The translations under genes were made by a program, and so were the position numbers. The notes below the pieces were generated by a model, which saw only the letters and a program-made list of their open reading frames with translations, made no database searches and was not told where the DNA came from. Shown here in pieces: positions 1 through 10,309 of a stretch of 64,000 nucleotides of DNA. Every line of letters begins with the position of its first letter. The first letter of the stretch is position 1. The stretch is from Peromyscus leucopus (taxonomy: Eukaryota > Chordata > Mammalia > Rodentia > Cricetidae), in NCBI RefSeq assembly GCF_004664715.2, contig NC_051069.1:11046501-11110500 (forward strand). The letters run 5' to 3'.

Positions 1-290
1 ATGCATTTTCAATCTGAGACACCCTTTTCCACACTAATAATTGATAGACTACCCTCAAATTGTTCTTATTTGTTCATTAACGTGAGTCCCCCGAGGGCTC
101 CCTAGGCAACACTTTATTAGCCTGGATGAAGTAATATATTTTAAAGTAATAAAACGACATTATTTTTAAATTATTTTTTAATGTGGACTTTCCAGCCACT
201 GACTGCCCTCTCTGATAGGTCTGAATTAGTGGGTTTTAATTGTGTGTAAAAAAGCAATGAAATCATCATCACAAAAATGATGGGTGTTTC
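1..290. other. AT-rich, repeat-free block; candidate conserved non-coding element
   Basis: The block is AT-rich and has no recognisable SINE, LTR or microsatellite. It contains several homeodomain-type cores (TAATTGATAG near 40, ATTAACGTG near 76, TTTATTAG near 113, AATTAG near 224) and no sustained open frame. Dense TAAT-type motifs in unique sequence are typical of developmental enhancers, but conservation cannot be tested from one genome. It may simply be AT-rich intron. The following 290-590 is also unique and shows nothing recognisable. Confidence 0.35.
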
Positions 291-589
291 AGTCACAGCA
301 GGCACCATGCGGCGCGTTTCACTCTGCCTCTCTAAGTCCGCACAGCACCGCTGTGCATCCTCGCGGATGCAGGGTGAATGGGCTCAGCGGGCGTTCTCGC
401 CCGGGGCCCATGCTGGTGAGGTTGAAGGTTAGGCTTAGCACCTCCAAGATCACACCCTGCAATACCCATAGGACACAGCCAGCTACGAACACACGGCGGT
501 GATGAGTGTCATTTTTCTTTCATGTATGATAGGTATTACAGGCATGTTGTGCATGTATATATGTATGTTTCCCATGTGTATAGGTATAT

Positions 590-591
<2 letters not shown>

Positions 592-637
<46 letters not shown>
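592..637. repeat. (GT)n microsatellite
   Basis: An uninterrupted GT dinucleotide run of about 46 bp, flanked by degenerate TATG/TGCATG sequence. It lies just 5' of a diverged SINE that is read on the minus strand, a common arrangement for B3/B4-type tails. Confidence 0.98.
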
Positions 638-640
<3 letters not shown>

Positions 641-699
641 AAGCGCATGCACATGTGTGTGGCTGCTGGAGAGCAAAGTGTTTTCCTTGATTGTTCTCT

Positions 700-868
700 A
701 GTTTATTCAGAGGCAGGGCCTACCAATTGAGCCCAGAGCTCTCTGATGGGCTTGCTCTGGATTCCCCCACCATACAAGTGCTGGAATAACATGGTGGGGC
801 TGCCATGCCTGGCTGGCTTTTACCTGGCATCTGAATCGGTTCATCCACTGAGCCTTCTCTCCAGCCCT
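700..868 (-). mobile_element. Diverged B-family composite SINE (B3/B4-like)
   Basis: On the minus strand this reads as a SINE head (gggctggagagaaggctcag-like near 850-867) followed by B1-like sequence (tgccatgcctggct; the complement of the pol III-derived body). It is heavily diverged, so the exact subfamily is uncertain. Confidence 0.6.
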
Positions 869-904
869 GTTGCTTTCTACCGACTGTCAGCTTGCGGGCT
901 CTGC

Positions 905-1207
905 AGTCACCTAGGAGACAAGCTTCTGGGCGTGCGTGGGATGATCTAGACTGGGTTAGGTGAGGTGGGAAGTCTCGCCTTGAGTAGGGCAGCACCATTT
1001 CAGGGACTGGGGGCCTAGACTAAAGAAAGAGAGAGGACGAGCGGAACACCACCACCACACCTCTCTGTTTCCTGACTGGGGGTGCACTGTGAGCAGCTGC
1101 CTCCAGCTCCTGCCGCCATGCCTTCCCAGCTGCAGTGGACTCTACCCTGGAACTGGGTGCCAGAGCAAACCCGTCCTTCCCCCCTAAGTTGCTCTTGTTA
1201 GGTATCG
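905..1207 (+). mobile_element. Rodent medium-reiterated LTR-like repeat (type C)
   Basis: It carries the pattern of a common rodent repeat: CACCTAGGAGACAAGC, then GTTAGGTGAGGTGGGAAG, a CAGCTGCCTCCAGCTCCTGC stretch near 1095, and an end with AAGTTGCTCTTGTTAGGTAT. The 21606-21995 and 42705-42846 segments are relatives. The family is LTR-like in layout; I am not sure of its database name. Confidence 0.6.
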
Positions 1208-1409
1208 ATGCACAGCAGCAAGGTAAGGGATCCATATGCCCAATAGCCAGGCTGACTCTTTGGGCGCCGAAGACCTGGGTTAACAAAGACAGAAGACTGT
1301 GAAATAATAGGGACATGCATGACAGGCACAGGACTTTCTGTGACACAGTGTAGAGTTGACACCTTGGGCCAAGTGGTTGCAGGTACGTGCAAGGCCCATG
1401 AGAAGGAGT

Positions 1410-1720
1410 GTGGTGGCTAATTTCATGTGTCGGCTCACACGTGCTGTGGTGACTGGTGGTTTACTCAGGCACCAGCCAAGATATTGCCGTCAAAGTTTTT
1501 TTTATGACCGAAGCTAATGTTTAAATCAATCAAGCCCATTGCTAGTTTCTGTGTAGGTGGGTCTCACCCCATCAGTTGAAGGCCTTAGGAGTGAGTCTGA
1601 GATTTCTTAAAGTGGAGAGAATTCTCCAGTCTACCACATAGAATTCCAGTGCGTTTCTAGGCTGACACTTTGAATTTGAATTAGAGACCACGATCTACAG
1701 CAGGGACATCACACTCTTTG
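1410..1720 (+). mobile_element. Ancient mammalian interspersed repeat (tgtcaacttgac-type)
   Basis: It resembles an old mammalian repeat that begins with GTTAATTTGATGTGTCAACTT-like sequence and later carries GGGTCTCACCCCATCAGTTGAAGGCC and GAATTCTCC motifs, both recognisable here in diverged form (near 1560-1630). It is too diverged for a firm family name. Confidence 0.45.
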
Positions 1721-1789
1721 GCTTCTCTAGGACATATTGGCTGATGACGAGTTGTCTTGAACTACACTTAAATCCAGGGAGGTCCTGCC

Positions 1790-1935
1790 CATGGTCCGGG
1801 CATTGCTAGGCCATGCCTATGCTAATTTTGCATGACATCAGGCACAGTGACATCATCTGCAAAGTTCGTGCTTGAGAATCATGCACCCAAGTCACAAAAA
1901 CTGCAACAGAACCCACCTCATGTTATTTTAAGTAA
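1790..1935 (+). repeat. Interspersed repeat segment shared with 9190-9325 (possible L1 3' end)
   Basis: This segment aligns with 9190-9325 through a shared series of blocks: GCCATG, then TGACATCA, then TGACATCATCT, then GCAAAG, then AGTCACAAAAACTG. The second copy runs into A-rich sequence, suggesting a poly(A) 3' end such as an L1 3' UTR. The family assignment is inference. Confidence 0.5.
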
Positions 1936-2143
1936 GTTTAAACTTTTGTCTTGGGCCTAATTCCTAGATATCCTGGCTCACATGTGCTGTCGGTTGAGTT
2001 AGACACTCCTGTCTACAACATTATCTCTTCCCAAAAGCTTTAGGCGGTAGCCTCCTCTGCAGACCCTGTATGGAGCCAGTTCAGGACAGTCTCCTCTTCT
2101 CCTCTTGGCCTCCTTCTTTCTCTGCACATATATATCCGTGCAC

Positions 2144-2144
<1 letters not shown>

Positions 2145-2196
<52 letters not shown>
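2145..2196. repeat. (AC)n microsatellite
   Basis: A perfect AC run of about 52 bp. It is flanked by unique sequence and followed by a B1 about 100 bp downstream. Confidence 0.98.
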
Positions 2197-2201
<5 letters not shown>

Positions 2202-2297
2202 TCTTTATGTGTGACTCTCCCTATCTAGCCACACTAGTTGAGGACCCTGGAAGCAGCCTCTGCATGATGGAGAGGAGTCTGTCTCTTTTCTGAGTTC

Positions 2298-2405
2298 CTT
2301 TCTGAGACAGGGTCTCCCTAGGCAGCCCAGGTTGGCTGGAACTTGAGATCCTCCTGCCTCAGCCTCCTGAGTGTTGGATTATAGACGTGCACTACAGGCA
2401 GGCTC
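2298..2405 (-). mobile_element. B1 SINE
   Basis: The + strand shows the reverse complement of B1: GAGACAGGGTCTCCCTAGGC near 2304, then a CCTCAGCCTCCTGAGTG block and a diverged GATTATAGACGTGCACTAC end. The pol III B-box region is recognisable but mutated. Confidence 0.85.
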
Positions 2406-2870
2406 ACGAGCAGGTTTTTGTGGCGGCCAGACTTTCCTCTAGGCTGTCTGTCAACAAGAAACCCCCTGCTGTCTTCTGGTCTCCCCGAGGCCTCATGCTT
2501 TTTCTGGGTCCTCTTGGAAAGTGGATGGAGGGTCTGTTTTAAACTGGGGCAACCCAATGGGGACAGATGACATTCCCCAGTTTCCCCTGCCAGCCTGGGC
2601 CCCATCCTCAAGCTATGGTGCAGGAGTGTCAAACAGTAGAGGGCACCAGAGGCCTGTCTCTGTCGTGACAGCCTGTTTTGGTGGCATCAGGCATGTGTGG
2701 GCGAAGTTGGTGCTGCTGTTGTGGGAGGTGGTACTCAGCCGTAAACAGGGAGAGCTCGGGACTGCTGCTGTGTGGGTCACTGTAGTTGCGGGCAAGTGGC
2801 TGTATGAGACTGACTTACCTCTGGTGGGCTGCAGAGAGTACTTGGGACCAGGATGGTGTGTGAATGTGAG

Positions 2871-2873
2871 TGT

Positions 2874-2904
<31 letters not shown>

Positions 2905-2905
2905 G
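2871..2905. repeat. (TG)n followed by an 18-base G run
   Basis: A short TG run (2871-2887) passes directly into an uninterrupted run of about 18 G at 2888-2905. Long G runs are prone to length error in sequencing and can form G-quadruplexes. Confidence 0.95.
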
Positions 2906-5415
2906 CGGTCACCATGGCTTCTCAAGAGTGGGTCTTAGATGAGTAAGTGCTTTTTCCTCTTGGCTAATTCTGCATTTCATTGCCATGCATCAAGCCTGAG
3001 AAGGCAAGGTAGGAGCCAGTTAAATCATAGCGGGCACAGTGTACCCAACAGCCAGGCTGGCATGGAATGATGAGGTTGTCCCCAAGGCGTCTTCTCTCCA
3101 GGACTTTGAATTTCACCATCGCCCATTTACTGGCCCGCTCCACCTCTGAACAATGTTCTGGTTTGGGGAGGTAGGGAAGGATGGAGGTCGGAGAGGGCGG
3201 CCGCTGACAGCACCAGTCTTCATGGATAGATGCTGCTGGCGGTGGGGTGATGCAGGCCTGGCGCTTTATCTGTGCTCTGCCTTGAAGGGACACTCCAGCA
3301 GCTGGGAACACTCTGCTGAGCCGTTCCCTACCAGAGCTTGGTTCCCTCTGTGTAAAAAGGGGCTCAGGGCCAGGTGAGCCTGGACTCCCTTCTGGTCCTT
3401 ACGCCTCAAGATCCATGCCTTGAGGGTCAGGAGCAGGGAGGCACTTTGGCCTCGGGGAAGGGATGAAAAGGAGGGGGAGGGGTAAGCTAGGGACTCTGAC
3501 TGCTGTTCTGCCAGGAGTCATTCCAGCCCCTACACCTGCTTGATTTCCTTTAGTGTTGGCATGTGCTCAGTTTTGACACTTCTCCAGATTACACAAGACC
3601 AAGGTCGGGTGAAATCCATCACCTCTAGCCCTACTTGGCTCTCTAGTAAGAGAGGTCGTCAGCGACACCAAATCTCCCACATCCCCATCTGCCTTCTGTC
3701 GGTCACTGTCCTTCATCTCCTGGCTCCAGCCCCTCTCACACGGGCAGGAGGTCTGTCTTCCAGAACGTCAGGCATGATCTGTAGGCAGTCACCTAGGCAT
3801 GGATGGGAACGGGGCACTGCCCCTTGGTGCCCAGCTGTACCACAGATGGGATGTTTCGGTTTGGAATGACCCCCTCCCCACCTCCAGCACCTCCTCAGAG
3901 TGGCCGATTCCTGAGGCTCCAATCTTTGTACGGACACTCACTCCTGGGTAGAACCGGCTGGAGAGGCAGAAGGTCTTCTTCAGTCCTTCAGTCTGTCTAT
4001 CTTGGCTCAAGCCCTGGATGCTTGGGGATGGAGTAGAGAGGGAGACCACCTCTTGGATGTCTTCAGCACTCCTAGTACTCTGCCCTTGAGATCTAGACCG
4101 GTACACGGAGCTAATCCCCCAGCATCAGGCCTCTCAAGAGTCCCGGAATGGCTCTCAGATGCCTGTCACCTCCTTAGGGCTCCTGAGACAGGGTGCTGGT
4201 GCTTTCTTCCTGCGGTCTCATCCTTCAGTCCTTGCTGAGTGTCTTGTTACTCCATCAGGCCCACCCTGCATCTGGTTATTTATGTACTCCCAGCAGGATG
4301 CAAGGCCACCAGGGATGAGACATATGGAGATGAACTGAACATGGTCCCTGTGGGGCTGGGAATTGGTGGGCATAAAACTTGTAAGTAAGTGCCCTGCACT
4401 TACTCTAATGGGGATTCTGGAAAGCACTTGGCTCTGCCTGGGTCAGGGATGGGGGCTGGAGATTGGAACCTGGCCTCTTTGAGTTAGGGCTGAGACCCCC
4501 GGTGAGAAAAGGGTGGAGAGGGTGAGGTCCCAAGCGGGTATGTAAGTGGGCAGGGATGGGGACAGTGGCCATCTGTGACGGGGTGTGTTTGGAGGGACGG
4601 GAGGAAAGACACCCAAGAGGAGATGAGGTTGAAGACTGGGTGGGCTTTGGTCATGGAGGGACTTGGAGTCCAGGCTAGAGCAAGCCTGGGGGAGGTGTGG
4701 GGACAGGCAGGGACTGTCGCACTGACTCAGGTCAGGAAAGTGGGAAGGCATGGAGATACCCTGGAGGGTGAAAGATGGTAGGAGGGAGGAGGGAGACGGT
4801 GAGGAGGACTCCCTGTTTCCAGCTCGGATGGCGGGTTGCTTGAAGCGGTCATCAGAATGGGAGAGAGGAGGAACAGGCAAGGCAGCGGGTGCCCAGCAAA
4901 GATCTATCTGGTGATGTGCTGGGTTCTGTAGTGAGGGGACGTTTTTCCTTGTGGGGGCTGAGCAGTGTCTATCTGCCTTCTTCTAAAGTCCCTGGGACAA
5001 ACCAAAGATCCCTCTAGGGAGCCAGTGAGTTTACCCGGCTTCCTTACAGAGTATGGGTGGGAGATACTGACAGGATCGCCCGTGACCTCAAAGCAGCTGC
5101 ACTGAAAAGTCTTCACCTAGCGTGGATGATGGCTTCCCCACAGCTGTATATGTGGAATGCCTTTTCCTTAAGCCCCAATTTACCCTAGCCTCTCCTCGGG
5201 ACCCCAAAGCTAACTGTAAGTGGGGCAGAACTCCACACAACTGGTTTGGAGGACTGGGGGCGCATACTCAGGTGAGGGTCCCATGACCCTCCCCAGTCAC
5301 TCCTTCTGTGAGGGAATGTCAACAGTGAACAGGCCCAGCCATGATGATCTTTGGCGAGCAGACTCAGCTGAACTCCTGAAGGATAATGCCATTTAATGGG
5401 CTGAAGGAGTCTTAA
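2906..5415. other. Unique, repeat-poor sequence
   Basis: No recognised SINE, LTR or microsatellite. Several open frames of 70-145 codons occur on both strands (for example 4443-4880 minus), but they overlap one another, lack splice context and have proline/serine-rich low-information compositions, so I do not call genes. The block is GC-moderate, consistent with intron or intergenic DNA. Confidence 0.55.
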
Positions 5416-5616
5416 TTTTTTAAAGAAATCACATTTATTTATTTTGTGTGTGCATGCACACATGTGCACGCATGCGAGCCACAGAGCCCATGCTGAGGTC
5501 TAGAGGACAACTTTTGAGAGTCAGTTCTCCTTCTATCTCGAGGGTCCCGGGGATTGGTTTCAGGTGGTCAGGCTGGGTGCTGGCCCCTTGGCTCCCTGAG
5601 CCATCTCTCTGGCCTG
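5416..5616 (-). mobile_element. B3 SINE
   Basis: Reverse complement of a B3: TTTATTTATTTTGTGTGTGCATG tail pattern, TCTAGAGGACAACTTTTGAG and TCAGTTCTCCTTCTATCTCG body, and GAGCCATCTCTCTGGCC head. On the minus strand it runs head to A-rich tail in the normal order. Confidence 0.88.
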
Positions 5617-7143
5617 AAACTTTTGTTTTTAAGGGTGATTTATGTGTCTCACCTTTTCCAGCTCTCTCCACCCGCAGAGTGAGTCAAAATGAGAGAAGCA
5701 GTGGATGGGAGTTTCCAGTTCTTGTGAATCTGGAAATTATGACCCAGCCTGGGAAAGCTGCGAGACCCATTTGGAGTGGCATGGATTCTCACTGGCTGGT
5801 GAGGATTCCTTCCTCCCCACGCCGGGGTTTTCCTGCACCCCTAGCCTGGCTTCTGGGCACAGAGTAGGCATCTAGGGAGGCTCTCCGTTGCTATGCAATG
5901 GAGGCTAACACCCCTGCTTTCAGGACAGGGCAGCTAAGCATTCTAGCTGAATGCAGTAGCCATCAGGCAGGAGGATGGAAATAGGACGACTATTCCAGCA
6001 ATCCCTCTGGGCCTCAGTTTCTCTCTCTACAAAGCAAGGCTTTTAATATTATAATCACAGAGGCATCACAAGGATCAGGTGGGATGAGGGATTCAAAGGC
6101 AGTGTGAAGACAAGAAAAAAGAATGTGCTCTGTGGATGGAAGTTTTGTATCTGCTCATTCACTCATTCACACATGCATTCCTTTGACAAAGAGTGACGAA
6201 GCATCCCCCAGGTGCTGTGGTCTCGCCTTGCTAAGTGTTCAGAGTAGGACAGGTGGGAAGGCTTTGTAACAGGATCCTGCCCTCACCTGCCTCACTTACT
6301 GCAGCGGATGGGAAGGCTAGGAGCAGGTGGGTCAGCAGATACCTGTGCCATGTTGGGAGGATGCCACCTGAACTGAGGCTAGGTTCCGGGGTGCTTGGGA
6401 TTTCCTCTTCTGTTTTGGGGCAAGGGGAGCAGAAGCTGCCTCCTCTGATATCTGGCAGTAATTGGCTTAGTGCAGATGAGGACACAGAGCAACTGTGGCA
6501 GACTGTCAGCAGGACAGCCCGGAGGTCCCTGTTTATGGAGACGAAGGACCTAGGTTTATCTTAGTGGAGGAGCTTACTCAGTTTCTCCATTTGTAACATC
6601 AGACTCACCGCTTGCCAGTGTGCCTGGAGAAGACAAAGCAGGAACTGTGTGTGTATTTCTGCCCATTGTCCCCACAGCCTCGGGCTGTGTCTGACTGGTT
6701 GGTGAGGTCGAGCTGCCTTAGCCCTCCCCTTGGTCCCCACCCCCCATGACCAAGTAGTAGGCTAGACCCTAAAGCTTCCAGCCTCTCCAAACAGTGCCAC
6801 AGGCTGGAACCAGGAAGTGTCTGTGCCAGGCTTTGCTTTTGAAGTAGCTGTAAGGCAGCATCAGTGGGCATGCAGAAAGGGGGGAGCCTAGGAACCAGCT
6901 TCACCCCCAATTCCTGTTGGCATCTTTGAGCTTTTTGTTCCTTCTCAGAAGTTGCCAGGGATTTAGTTCCCTCACTAGCCACCCTCTTTCCCCTCGCCAT
7001 GATGGCTGTGGTGGATTCTCCTTTCCCTGATCCTGGCTGGGAAATGGAAACTAGCGTTGCTCTATATACCACAGGAAGACCAGCCCTTCTGTCCTTTGCA
7101 CTGGGGGCTTCATCACCAATCAAGGAACGTGAACACACCAGGC
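5617..7143. other. Unique sequence up to the solo LTR
   Basis: No repeat family recognised. The minus strand holds a 177-codon open frame (6605-7138), the longest in repeat-free DNA here, but it resembles no family I know and shows no splice signals that would make it an exon. A short direct repeat with CATTCACTCATTCAC occurs near 6160. Confidence 0.5.
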
Positions 7144-7149
7144 AGTAAC
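7144..7149 (+). repeat. 5' target-site duplication AGTAAC
   Basis: The six bases AGTAAC directly precede the TG that starts the LTR at 7150 and recur directly after its terminal CA (7629-7634). A 6-bp duplication fits class II (ERVK-type) integration. Confidence 0.9.
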
Positions 7150-7628
7150 TGTGGTGGTATTGTGTCCCCCAATATGTTATGCACCTTAATAAACTTATCT
7201 GGGGTCAGAGAACAGAACAGCCACAATATTAAACATAGAAGTTAAGCTATGGTAGCACACGCCTTTAATCCTAGCATTCCAGAGGCAGAGATCCATCTGG
7301 ATTTCTGTGAGTTCAAAGCCACACTGGAAACAGCCAGACATGGTGACACATGCCTTTAATCCCAGGAAGTGATGGCAGGAGGCAGAAAGGTATATAAGGC
7401 ATGAGGACCAGGAACTAGAGCCTGGTTAAGCTCTTAGGATTTTAGCAGCAGTTCAGCTGAGATCCATTCCGATGAGGACAAGAGGCTTCCAGTTTGAGGA
7501 AACAGGATCAGCTGAGGAATTGGCAAGGTGAGGTAGCTGTGGTTTGTTCTGTCTCTCTGATCTTTCAGAATTTACCCCAATACCCAGGTTTGTTTTTATT
7601 AATAAGACCTTTTAAGATTCGTGCTACA
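7150..7628 (+). mobile_element. Solo class-II-like LTR with B1-derived segments
   Basis: It begins TGTGGTGG, ends GCTACA and is flanked by AGTAAC on both sides, so this is an intact solo LTR of 479 bp. It carries AATAAA at 7188-7193 and a TATA box (TATATAA) at 7391-7397. Two stretches, about 7250-7330 and 7333-7368, match B1 SINE sequence (GCCTTTAATCC cores, GAGGCAGAG, TGAGTTCAAAGCCACACTGG). The layout is shared with the LTRs at 13061-13535 and 45349-45806. No internal retroviral sequence remains, as expected after LTR-LTR recombination. Confidence 0.85.
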
Positions 7629-7634
7629 AGTAAC
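7629..7634 (+). repeat. 3' target-site duplication AGTAAC
   Basis: This is the second copy of the 6-bp direct repeat flanking the LTR, identical to 7144-7149. Confidence 0.9.
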
Positions 7635-7789
7635 ATAGCAACCAACGAGCAAAGGGAAGAGTTAAGTCCCCAGTAACTCCACGTAGTTGCTTTGACACCA
7701 TGTAGATGCTCTCCCGAACTCAGCTTCAGCTGTGCTGTTTTTCATCCATCCTATCTTGGCCTTTGTCGTTTCAGGGGAATTCTGGGTAG

Positions 7790-8098
7790 GTTAGTTACTT
7801 TCCTGGTCACATGTAACATGATGCCTGACAGAAATAACTCAGGGAAGAATTTATTTTGGCTCATGTTTCCAGGAGCATGTCCCAGAAGCTCCACGTAGGT
7901 TGGTGGGTCAGGAAGCAGAGAGGGCAGGCCAGAACCAGAGTGGGTATCACCTTCAAGGCCGCCCTCTAGACAGCTGCCTCCTCCAGCTAGGCCTTATCTC
8001 CTAAAGCCTCCACATACCCCGACTCAGAGCCACCAGTTGGGGACCAAGTATGTAGACTTATGTGCCCGTGGAGAACATTTCACATTAAAACCATAACA
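7790..8098 (-). mobile_element. MaLR-like LTR
   Basis: On the minus strand it runs from TGTTATGGTTTTAATGTGAAATG through CTTGGTCCCCAACTGGTGG and CTTTAGGAGATAAGGCCTAGC to GAGCCAAAATAAATTC. That order (leader, rggaggtgggg-type block, AATAAA near the 3' end) is typical of MaLR LTRs. No partner LTR or interior was found. Confidence 0.75.
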
Positions 8099-8816
8099 AT
8101 GGGCTAAAGCGCCTCTGCCTGACCCTGGTGCCCTTTGTCGTCTCATCATCCTCTGCTTTTCTACCTTTCTGCTGGACTGTGGGCTCTCTGAAAGGAGGGA
8201 AAACTGTGTGTCCATGCTGTTTGTGTCCTCAAGGCTAGCTTAAGCCTGGTTCAGAGGAGGGCACAGAGCGTCTTAGCTGCAGGCCTGAGGTGTGGTCTTC
8301 TGGGTCACCGGCTCTCAGCTCTCTGGTCTCAGCATCCCCCACGCTGTGTCTGTGGTGTCCATTGGTCATCCATGTGCTGCTCATTTTCATGGATGGCTAA
8401 CATAGTCATCCTTGTTAGACTCTCTGTTCCTCATTCTGGAGATTCCCTTTGGTGTTTTCTGTGATATATTTACTCAGTACGGCCCCTACCTCATCCCCCT
8501 TCAGAGCTAAATGAAGATAGGCAGATTTCTTTCTTCTGTCATGGCCATGGAGGTTGAGCCCAGAGGATTCTGGGTCTCTGGCTGCAAAGCATTGGAGTAG
8601 GGGGAAGCCTGGTGACAGTGTCCAGTCTGATAGACCGTGGAGTCACACCATTGTCCCTGCAGTGGCCCTGCTGTGTGATCTTGAGAGCGCCGGGCGCTGT
8701 AGTGGATCTGAGGAGTGGGGTGGGCACCGCTCAAGTGCAGGGTCTCTCACAGATGCTCCGCCTCCACCAGCAGGCATCTCTGCAAGGGTTCAGATTTGTG
8801 AGGCAAAGGCTCTAGG
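8099..8816. other. Unique sequence
   Basis: No repeat recognised between the MaLR-like LTR and the hAT element. Open frames at 8507-8823 on both strands overlap each other and look incidental. Confidence 0.5.
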
Positions 8817-9016
8817 CCTGTGACTCTCAACCTATGGGTCACAACCCCACAGGGGTCTCCTGAGACCATCCGAAAACACAGATATTACATTAAGATTCAT
8901 AACAGTAGCAAAATTACAGTTATGAAGTAGCAATGAAAATAACTTTATGGTTGGGGTCACCCCAGCCTGAGGAACTGTGTTAAAGGGTCACAGCATTAGG
9001 AAGGGTGAGAAGCTCT
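8817..9016 (+). mobile_element. URR1-like non-autonomous hAT DNA transposon
   Basis: The ends are near-inverted (TGTGACTCTCAACCT at the left, AGGAAGGGTGAGAAGC at the right), diverged from the Charlie-type TTCTCAACCT terminus. Between them lie GGGTCACAACCCC, AACAGTAGCAAAATTACAG and TTGGGGTCACCCC, a pattern I recognise from the rodent URR1 family. It has no transposase, as expected for a MITE-like element of about 200 bp. Confidence 0.8.
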
Positions 9017-9189
9017 GCTCTGGGTGGTGGACAGTCACTGCTTTCACAGATTGCACTTGGCAAGTTTCATGGCTCATAAGTGATTTCAGGGTCCATTTCC
9101 TGCTGCCATTTGTGAATTGGCTGAGGTCAAACAATTCTTGAAGCTTAAGCTTTCTGGTGCATGGGGATACGGGATTTGGACTGGGAAGC

Positions 9190-9325
9190 CTGCTTCAGCT
9201 TAGCCATGTCCAACTTTTGACATCATCACTTGATGTCATCTACAAAGCTCCCACAATCAAGAAACTCACAACTCAGTTACAAAAATGAAAAAAATTAAAA
9301 AAAAACAAAAACGAACCAAACCTCT
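9190..9325 (+). repeat. Second copy of the 1790-1935 repeat with A-rich tail
   Basis: It has GCCATG, TTGACATCATC, TGATGTCATCTACAAAGC and CAGTTACAAAAATG in the same order as 1790-1935 and then becomes A-rich (9283-9315). The tail suggests the 3' end of a retroposon, possibly an L1 3' UTR. Confidence 0.5.
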
Positions 9326-9463
9326 CCTAATTTCTCAGTAAGTTTGTGGCTTTTATGTCAGCTTGCATCTGCAACTCTCCTCGGTGACCTTCGGCTGTCA
9401 AGTGCCCAACCTTAACTCAGAATCAATCAACAGGAAGAAAGCCAGCTCCTGGGCTGGTGCTTG

Positions 9464-9465
<2 letters not shown>

Positions 9466-9507
<42 letters not shown>

Positions 9508-9658
9508 GATGTATATGTGTATATGTGTGGCATAGATGCATGTGAGTGTGTGTGTGTATGCATGTGTGTATATGAGTGTGCATTTGTGTAAATATGTGTG
9601 TGTGCACATATGTGTATGTGTGTGTATATGTGTATGCATATGTGTATGTGAGTGTGTG

Positions 9659-9696
<38 letters not shown>
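9466..9696. repeat. Complex (TG)n / TATG microsatellite
   Basis: Perfect TG arrays at both ends (9466-9504 and about 9660-9694) enclose degenerate TATG, TGCATG and TGAGTG units. It probably arose from one array that accumulated point changes in the middle. It explains the histidine/threonine-rich open frames on the minus strand. Confidence 0.95.
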
Positions 9697-9700
<4 letters not shown>

Positions 9701-10097
9701 AGGAGAATGGCTAACCTGAAAATAGAAACTTGGAGTCACTTAAAGTGATTAGTTGTGTTTGGTTGTATTGGATGGAAAAACTTGTCTGTTGTATTAGCAA
9801 ACTGACGCATTCACAAAATTCTTGAGACCAATTATTTGGAAATATTCTAAGGAACTATATACATGATGCAAAACCCCCTAAACAACTAAAATATTCCTTA
9901 GTAGGAATATGTATACTACAGACACCATAATGATGCTATATATTAAAAATAACTGCTAATGATAATATGTGCTAATGTATTGTGTTTTGCATTAGTAGTT
10001 GGAAAAAGCATAATTTAGTAAGTAAAAAATATAAAGTGCAGAAATATTTTAGTGTAAATTCATTCGTGTAAGTTTTTTTTTTTAAAGCTTCTGCACG
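9697..10097. other. AT-rich unique sequence
   Basis: AT-rich with short TATATA and ATTAAAAATAACTG stretches and no assignable repeat family. It could be a very old L1 remnant or unique intron; I cannot decide. Confidence 0.4.
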
Positions 10098-10309
10098 TGG
10101 CTGGGGTGTAGCTCGTTTGGTACAGCAGAACAAAGCCTGGGGTTCCACAACCGCTTCATAAACTGAGTGTGGTAGCACATGTCTGTTCAGGAAGTAGGGG
10201 CAGGAAGATCCAAGTTCAAGGTTATCCTTGGCTCTATAGTGAGTTCAAGGCCCTTCCAGGATCCATGAGACCCTGTCTCAAACAAAACCAAAACCAAAAA
10301 CCAAAAAAG
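10098..10309 (+). mobile_element. B4 SINE (ID-B1 composite)
   Basis: The head is tRNA/ID-like (GGCTGGGGTGTAGCTCGTTTGG). The B1-like body includes GAGTGTGGTAGCACATG, CAAGTTCAAGGTTATCCTTGG and GAGACCCTGTCTC, and the tail is A-rich (AAACCAAAACC units). The order and orientation are complete for a B4. Confidence 0.85.

Noticed and set aside
6605..7138. 177-codon minus-strand open frame in repeat-free DNA
   Set aside because: No recognisable domain, no convincing exon boundaries and no CpG or codon-like bias. Kept only as part of the unique block.
9398..9739. His/Thr-rich minus-strand frames
   Set aside because: Translation of a (TG)n/TATG microsatellite.
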